Positions 44,445-54,463 of a stretch of 54,463 nucleotides of DNA are shown one piece after another. The notes beneath the pieces were generated by a model. That model made no database searches. It saw only the letters and a list, made by a program, of their open reading frames with translations, and was not told the DNA's origin. The DNA is taken from assembly GCA_029935455.1 (NCBI GenBank), contig JAOZKI010000008.1:1-54463 (forward strand), read 5' to 3'. Position 1 is the stretch's first letter; every line of letters begins with the position of its first letter. Both the position numbers and the translations under genes were made by a program. This stretch comes from Lysobacterales bacterium (GTDB lineage Bacteria > Pseudomonadota > Gammaproteobacteria > Xanthomonadales > SZUA-36).

Positions 44445-44869
44445 CTGCCCAACCACTGCTGCAGCCAGCCCTGTTGCCAGGCCGTGAGTGCGCCGCCAGC
44501 CAACAGTGCTGCCGCCAGCCACCAGGGCCAGACCGGCGTCTTACCACGCGTGGCAGCCTCCGTGAGCACCCGCTCCGGGCGCAGGCCAGGCGCCTGCAAA
44601 AGAAAGCGCTGGGCACCAATGCGAAGTTCATCTCCACCAGCCAAAGACTGTTCCTTTACCGTATCGCCATTGACCGCCACCGCGCCCGCCTCGGTGACCA
44701 GAATCACGGCGCCATTGCCCTGCACTTGCAATGTCGCCCGCGCACCCTGGGCCGCCTCACCCAGCGTGATATCGCAGCCTTCGCCAGCGCCGATCACCAG
44801 ACCGTCAGCAAGGGGAAAAGACTGGTTCATCAGCGCGCCGGACGTGCCTTTTAATCGATAAACACTCAT
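44441..44869 (-). CDS. FHA-domain protein with C-terminal membrane anchor
   Basis: A 142-residue protein. Residues about 1-92 form a forkhead-associated-like beta sandwich (GLVIGAGEGCDITLGEAAQG, AVAVNGDTVKEQSLAGGDEL, RIGAQRFLLQ). A linker and a single membrane helix (WPWWLAAALLAGGALTAW) follow. FHA domains bind phosphothreonine, but the usual GR...S/H core is degenerate here (GAGEGCD, with GARATL where SRxHA is expected), so binding may be lost. No Ser/Thr kinase is nearby. The ispF stop lies 7 bp downstream of the start side, in the same orientation. Confidence 0.7.
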   Translation of the reverse strand: MSVYRLKGTSGALMNQSFPLADGLVIGAGEGCDITLGEAAQGARATLQVQGNGAVILVTEAGAVAVNGDTVKEQSLAGGDELRIGAQRFLLQAPGLRPERVLTEAATRGKTPVWPWWLAAALLAGGALTAWQQGWLQQWLGS

Positions 44870-44876
44870 GAGGATC

Positions 44877-45356
44877 CTAATCCCTATACAGCAGTACTAC
44901 GGCTTGCGCAGCGATGCCTTCACCGCGACCACAAAACCCCAGACGCTCGGTGGTAGTGGCCTTAACGGACACGGCCGCAGGCTCCAGGCCCAAATCCGCG
45001 GCCATGCAAGCTCGCATGGCTTCAATATGTGGGGCCAGCTTGGGGGCCTCACAAATCACCGTCAGATCAACATTGCCCGGACGGTAGTTCTGCTCCCTGA
45101 CCCGTTGGAGCACCGCCCGTAGCAGCTCGCGGCTGTCCGCATCGGCCCAGGCCGGGTCGCTGGGCGGAAAGTGGTGGCCGATATCACCCAGAGCCAGAGC
45201 GCCCAGCAAGGCATCACTGAGCGCGTGAAGCACCACATCGCCATCGGAGTGGGCCAGCAGCCCCTGCTCATGGGGAATGCGAACGCCGCCCAGCAGCACA
45301 TGATCACCGGCCCCAAAGGCATGCACATCAAAGCCCTGACCGATACGTATGTTCAC
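44877..45356 (-). CDS. ispF: 2-C-methyl-D-erythritol 2,4-cyclodiphosphate synthase
   Basis: Fifth step of the MEP isoprenoid pathway. It has 159 residues, full length. Metal ligands are Asp and His in [10 protein letters not shown] and His in [20 protein letters not shown]; further blocks are [12 protein letters not shown] and the C-terminal [19 protein letters not shown]. The start overlaps the ispD stop by 4 nt, as in many Gammaproteobacteria. Confidence 0.97.
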   Translation of the reverse strand: MNIRIGQGFDVHAFGAGDHVLLGGVRIPHEQGLLAHSDGDVVLHALSDALLGALALGDIGHHFPPSDPAWADADSRELLRAVLQRVREQNYRPGNVDLTVICEAPKLAPHIEAMRACMAADLGLEPAAVSVKATTTERLGFCGRGEGIAAQAVVLLYRD

Positions 45357-46060
45357 ATCCGCTCCTCGCGTAGCAGCATCTCGGCCAGCAGCAGGTCTTC
45401 GGGCCAGGTCACCTTAATATTGCGCGGCGAACCCCGCACCAGCAGGGGCTCATAGCCCTTGGCCTCCATGGCGCCGGCCTCGTCGGTGGGCGCATCACCG
45501 CGCGCCAAGGCTTCCTGCAGGGCCATCTCCAGCAGAGCCGCCGGGAAAAACTGGGGCGTTTGCGCTGCCCAGAGGCCGCTGCGCGATCGAGTTTGTGCAA
45601 TCACTGGCGACCTAGCCTCACGGGCCTGCTTCAGCGTATCAGCGACCGGCAAGGCCAGGATGGCGCCATGATCGCTCTGCGTACGGGCGGCCAGCAGCCG
45701 CTCCAGGGACGCCTGATCCAGGCACGGCCGCGCCGCGTCGTGCACCAGTACCCAGTCAGCACCAGAGGCCCGCGCCGCAGCGAGTCCATGGAGCACCGAG
45801 CGCGCACGCGTGTCGCCACCGGTGACCCGCTGTACCTGATCGGCAACCGCCAGTTGCTCAAAATGTGGGTCCTGGGGAGCCAGCGCTACCGTGATCGCAT
45901 CCACCTGAGGGTGGTGCATAAAACAGTCCAGGGTCCAGGCCAGCATGGGCCGTCCCAGGAGCGGCTGATACTGCTTCGGCAGCTGATCCGGGCCCATGCG
46001 CTCACCGCGCCCGGCGGCCGGGATCACTACATGTATAGAGGCCTCGGTCATGGCTGCCAA
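45353..46060 (-). CDS. ispD: 2-C-methyl-D-erythritol 4-phosphate cytidylyltransferase
   Basis: Third step of the MEP pathway. It has 235 residues. The CTP-binding loop is [20 protein letters not shown]; other conserved blocks are [34 protein letters not shown] and [13 protein letters not shown]. The first Met (46060) is followed by a second at codon 4 ([11 protein letters not shown]), either of which may be used. It is coupled to ispF; ftsB lies 6 bp upstream. Confidence 0.96.
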   Translation of the reverse strand: MAAMTEASIHVVIPAAGRGERMGPDQLPKQYQPLLGRPMLAWTLDCFMHHPQVDAITVALAPQDPHFEQLAVADQVQRVTGGDTRARSVLHGLAAARASGADWVLVHDAARPCLDQASLERLLAARTQSDHGAILALPVADTLKQAREARSPVIAQTRSRSGLWAAQTPQFFPAALLEMALQEALARGDAPTDEAGAMEAKGYEPLLVRGSPRNIKVTWPEDLLLAEMLLREERM

Positions 46061-46066
46061 CGCGCC

Positions 46067-46366
46067 TCAGGGCGCACCGCCCTCATCTGCCTCCGGTGCC
46101 GGTACCACCTGGTAGAACTCTTCACCTTCCCGAATCAAACCCAGCTCATTGCGCGCGCGCTCCTCGACGGCCTCCAGGCGATTCTGAAGATCTTCAACCT
46201 CGGCACGCAGTTCATCATTACGTGTCTTGAGCAACGCGTTCTCCGCTTCCTGCGCTTCCACCCGGTCACTGAGTACGGCGATATCACTGAAGCCACCGGC
46301 ACCAAACCACAGCTTGTACTGCAGGGCCAGCAGGGCCAGTACCAGGAGGATGGTCAGCACGCGCAT
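46067..46366 (-). CDS. ftsB: Cell division protein FtsB
   Basis: A 99-residue bitopic divisome protein that forms a complex with FtsL and FtsQ. A short cytoplasmic end is followed by one membrane helix (VLTILLVLALLALQYKLWFG), then a coiled coil (LSDRVEAQEAENALLKTRND, LQNRLEAVEERARNELGLIR) and the FtsB ending GEEFYQVV. It sits between eno and ispD, as in E. coli and Pseudomonas. Confidence 0.95.
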   Translation of the reverse strand: MRVLTILLVLALLALQYKLWFGAGGFSDIAVLSDRVEAQEAENALLKTRNDELRAEVEDLQNRLEAVEERARNELGLIREGEEFYQVVPAPEADEGGAP

Positions 46367-46370
46367 CAGT

Positions 46371-52274
<5,904 letters not shown>

Positions 52275-52307
52275 GCCCATAGAAGAAACAATTAGGCCAG
52301 GACAACC

Positions 52308-54463
52308 ATGAGCGACCTGACGCAAAGCTTTACTGATCACGAACAAATCCCGCTGAAAGATTACGCCGAGCGGGCCTACCTGGACTACTCCATGTATGTG
52401 GTGCTGGATCGGGCCCTGCCGCATATCGGTGATGGACTGAAGCCGGTGCAGCGCCGCATCGTGTACGCCATGAGTGAGCTGGGCCTGTCGGCGGCTTCCA
52501 AGCACAAGAAATCCGCCCGTACCGTGGGCGATGTGCTGGGCAAGTTCCATCCTCACGGTGACTCGGCCTGCTATGAAGCCATGGTGCTCATGGCCCAGCC
52601 CTTCTCCTATCGGTATCCGCTCATTGACGGCCAGGGCAACTTCGGTTCCCCGGACGATCCGAAATCCTTTGCCGCCATGCGCTACACGGAGTCGCGCCTG
52701 GCACCCTATGCCAAGCTGCTGCTGCGGGAATTGGGCATGGGCACGGTGGCGTTTCAGCCCAACTTTGATGGCACGCTGAAAGAGCCGGTATTACTGCCCT
52801 CACGGGTACCCAATGTGCTGCTGAATGGCAGCACCGGTATCGCCGTTGGCATGGCCACGGACATTCCGCCGCATAATTTGCGCGAAGTGGTCAGCGCGGC
52901 CATCCGCCTGCTGGATGAGCCCAAAGCCACCGTGCCGGAACTTTGTGAACATGTGCAGGGACCGGACTTTCCCACCGAGGCCGAGATCATCACGCCCCGC
53001 GAAGACCTGCTGAAAATCTATGAGACCGGTCACGGCTCGGTCAAAATGCGTGCGATCTGGGAAAAGGAAGACGGCGAAATCGTTATCACCGCCCTGCCCC
53101 ATCAGGTCTCACCGGCCAAGATCCTGGAGCAGATCGCCGCCCAGATGCGCAGTAAAAAATTGCCCATGGTGGAAGACCTGCGCGATGAATCGGATCACGA
53201 GAATCCGACGCGGCTGGTGATCGTTCCCCGTTCCAACCGGGTCGATACGGACCAGGTCATGAACCATCTGTTTGCCACCACTGACCTGGAGCGCAACTAC
53301 CGCGTCAACCTCAATATCATCGGCATCAACGGCAAACCCCAGGTGCTGGACCTGCGCAGCCTGCTAAAGCAGTGGCTGAAGTTCCGCACGGACACGGTCA
53401 CGCGCCGGCTGGAATTCCGTCTCGATCAGGTGGTGGACCGGCTGCACATTCTTGAAGGTCTGATGATCGCCTATCTGAATATTGACGAGGTGATCCAGAT
53501 CATTCGCAGCGAAGACGAGCCCAAGCCCGTGTTGATGGAACGCTTCGGCATTACCGCCACCCAGGCGGAAGCCATTCTGGAGCTGAAGCTGCGTAATCTG
53601 GCCAAGCTGGAAGAAATGAAGATTCGCGGCGAGCAGGACAAGCTCGACGCCGAGCGCGAGGAACTGGAAAAGATTCTGGGCTCCAAGGCGCGCATGAAAA
53701 CGTTGATCAAAAAGGAACTGACGGAAGACGCCGAGCAGTATGGTGATGCGCGGCGCTCCCGACTGGTAGAGCGCGATGCGGCTCAGGCGCTGAAGGAAGA
53801 GGACCTGCTGACTTCCGAGCCCTGCACCGTGGTGCTGTCCAAGGCGGGCTGGGTACGATCGGCCAAAGGCCATGAGATTGATGCCAGCACCCTGAACTAC
53901 AAGGCCGGTGACGAATACGGCCACGCGGCGCGCGGGCGCAGCAATCAGCAGGCCATATTTCTCGATTCCGTGGGCCGTGCCTATGCACTGCCAGCCCACA
54001 CGCTGCCCTCGGCACGCAGTCTCGGCGAGCCCCTGACCAGCCGCTTCAATCTGGCGGAAGGGGCGCGCTTTCTCTATGCGCTGGCCGGCGCGGGCGAGCA
54101 GCGTATCGTGCTGGCCTCAAGCTTCGGCTACGGTTTTGTCACGCAGCTGGAGAACCTGCACAGCCGCATGAAGGCCGGCAAGGCCATGCTCACCGTGCGC
54201 GATGGCGCCGAACCGGTCATGCCCGCCTATGTATCGGAACAGGCCGACACGGTGGTCTGCGCGACCAGCGAAGGTCATCTGCTGGCCTTCCCGCTGGCGG
54301 AGCTGCCGGAACTGGCCAAGGGCAAAGGCAACAAGCTGATTCAGATACCACCGGCGCGGCTCAAAGCCGGTGAAGAGCGTATGGTGGGTATGGTCGTTCT
54401 GGGCCCCGGCGAGGAACTGCTGGTCTGGGCCGGTCAGCGCTATTTGCGCATGGGTCAGAAAGA
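52308..54463 (+). CDS. parC: DNA topoisomerase IV subunit A, N-terminal 718 codons (3' end outside window)
   Basis: DNA cleavage/religation subunit of topoisomerase IV. The frame is open to the window edge. The quinolone-determining region reads [17 protein letters not shown] with wild-type-like Ser86 and Glu90 (E. coli Ser80/Glu84). The catalytic Tyr is Tyr126 in [10 protein letters not shown]. Tower and coiled-coil regions follow ([20 protein letters not shown]), then the C-terminal beta-pinwheel from about residue 500. Starting at ATG 52308 with 33 bp after parE fits the parE-parC order of non-enteric Gammaproteobacteria. Confidence 0.97.
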   Translation, partial: MSDLTQSFTDHEQIPLKDYAERAYLDYSMYVVLDRALPHIGDGLKPVQRRIVYAMSELGLSAASKHKKSARTVGDVLGKFHPHGDSACYEAMVLMAQPFSYRYPLIDGQGNFGSPDDPKSFAAMRYTESRLAPYAKLLLRELGMGTVAFQPNFDGTLKEPVLLPSRVPNVLLNGSTGIAVGMATDIPPHNLREVVSAAIRLLDEPKATVPELCEHVQGPDFPTEAEIITPREDLLKIYETGHGSVKMRAIWEKEDGEIVITALPHQVSPAKILEQIAAQMRSKKLPMVEDLRDESDHENPTRLVIVPRSNRVDTDQVMNHLFATTDLERNYRVNLNIIGINGKPQVLDLRSLLKQWLKFRTDTVTRRLEFRLDQVVDRLHILEGLMIAYLNIDEVIQIIRSEDEPKPVLMERFGITATQAEAILELKLRNLAKLEEMKIRGEQDKLDAEREELEKILGSKARMKTLIKKELTEDAEQYGDARRSRLVERDAAQALKEEDLLTSEPCTVVLSKAGWVRSAKGHEIDASTLNYKAGDEYGHAARGRSNQQAIFLDSVGRAYALPAHTLPSARSLGEPLTSRFNLAEGARFLYALAGAGEQRIVLASSFGYGFVTQLENLHSRMKAGKAMLTVRDGAEPVMPAYVSEQADTVVCATSEGHLLAFPLAELPELAKGKGNKLIQIPPARLKAGEERMVGMVVLGPGEELLVWAGQRYLRMGQK

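Noticed and set aside
53364-53999. Minus-strand ORF of 211 codons
   Set aside because: Antisense to parC; the sense frame is continuous and conserved.

Overview
The window is a 54 kb chromosomal segment of a gammaproteobacterium with roughly 57-60% GC. It cannot be placed to genus from sequence alone. The gene order (pcnB-folK-...-pgi; pyrG-kdsA-eno-ftsB-ispD-ispF; phoB-phoR-ppx; bepA near perM and bcp) is that of non-enteric, Pseudomonas-like or marine Gammaproteobacteria. The large forms of PstC and PstA, a Gld-type ABC operon, a DsrC-type tusDCBE cluster and a relic of a TonB-dependent receptor fit a marine or environmental lineage. I saw no tRNA, rRNA, CRISPR array, prophage or intact insertion sequence.

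Layout. 1-9.1 kb, mostly minus strand: 5'-partial-window leuS, a HerA-like ATPase (plus strand), pgi, folK, pcnB, fdxA, bamC, dapA. 9.2-17.7 kb: bcp, a PIN-PhoH ATPase, a PerM-type permease, a FadL-like outer-membrane protein, an NAD-type isocitrate dehydrogenase, the tRNA-thiolation relay tusD-tusC-tusB-tusE, and the periplasmic protease bepA. 17.8-34.3 kb is a phosphate block: phoB-phoR-ppx, then epmA and a DUF481 protein, the scar of two deleted divergent genes, a PiT transporter, pstC-pstA-pstB-phoU, pstS and a porin. Four Pho boxes (before phoB, pstC, pstS and the porin) tie the block together. 34.4-41.4 kb: a GNAT/M15 peptidase fusion, then a minus-strand operon with 1-4 nt overlaps (Gld-type ABC ATPase, permease and auxiliary protein, DUF4340, DUF423, AlkA-type glycosylase) and a PspB-like small membrane protein. 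41.5-44.9 kb: a NarL-type two-component system, a HEACH-motif protein, a GNAT acetyltransferase and a membrane FHA protein. 44.9-54.5 kb: ispF, ispD, ftsB, eno, kdsA, pyrG on the minus strand, then parE and the 5' part of parC on the plus strand.

How the genes fit together. PhoR/PhoB sense phosphate through the Pst transporter and PhoU, and probably induce Pst, PstS and an outer-membrane porin. Ppx links this to polyphosphate, and PiT supplies constitutive low-affinity uptake. BamC, BepA and the FadL-like, DUF481 and porin proteins concern the outer membrane. Most of the rest is housekeeping.

The points most worth a second look are: a probable AUU start codon for pcnB; the absence of panBCD between folK and pgi; a deletion junction that left only the 3' ends of two divergent genes; large periplasmic insertions in both Pst permeases; and a possible sigma-54 promoter before the PspB-like gene. 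I found no convincing wholly new multi-gene system.
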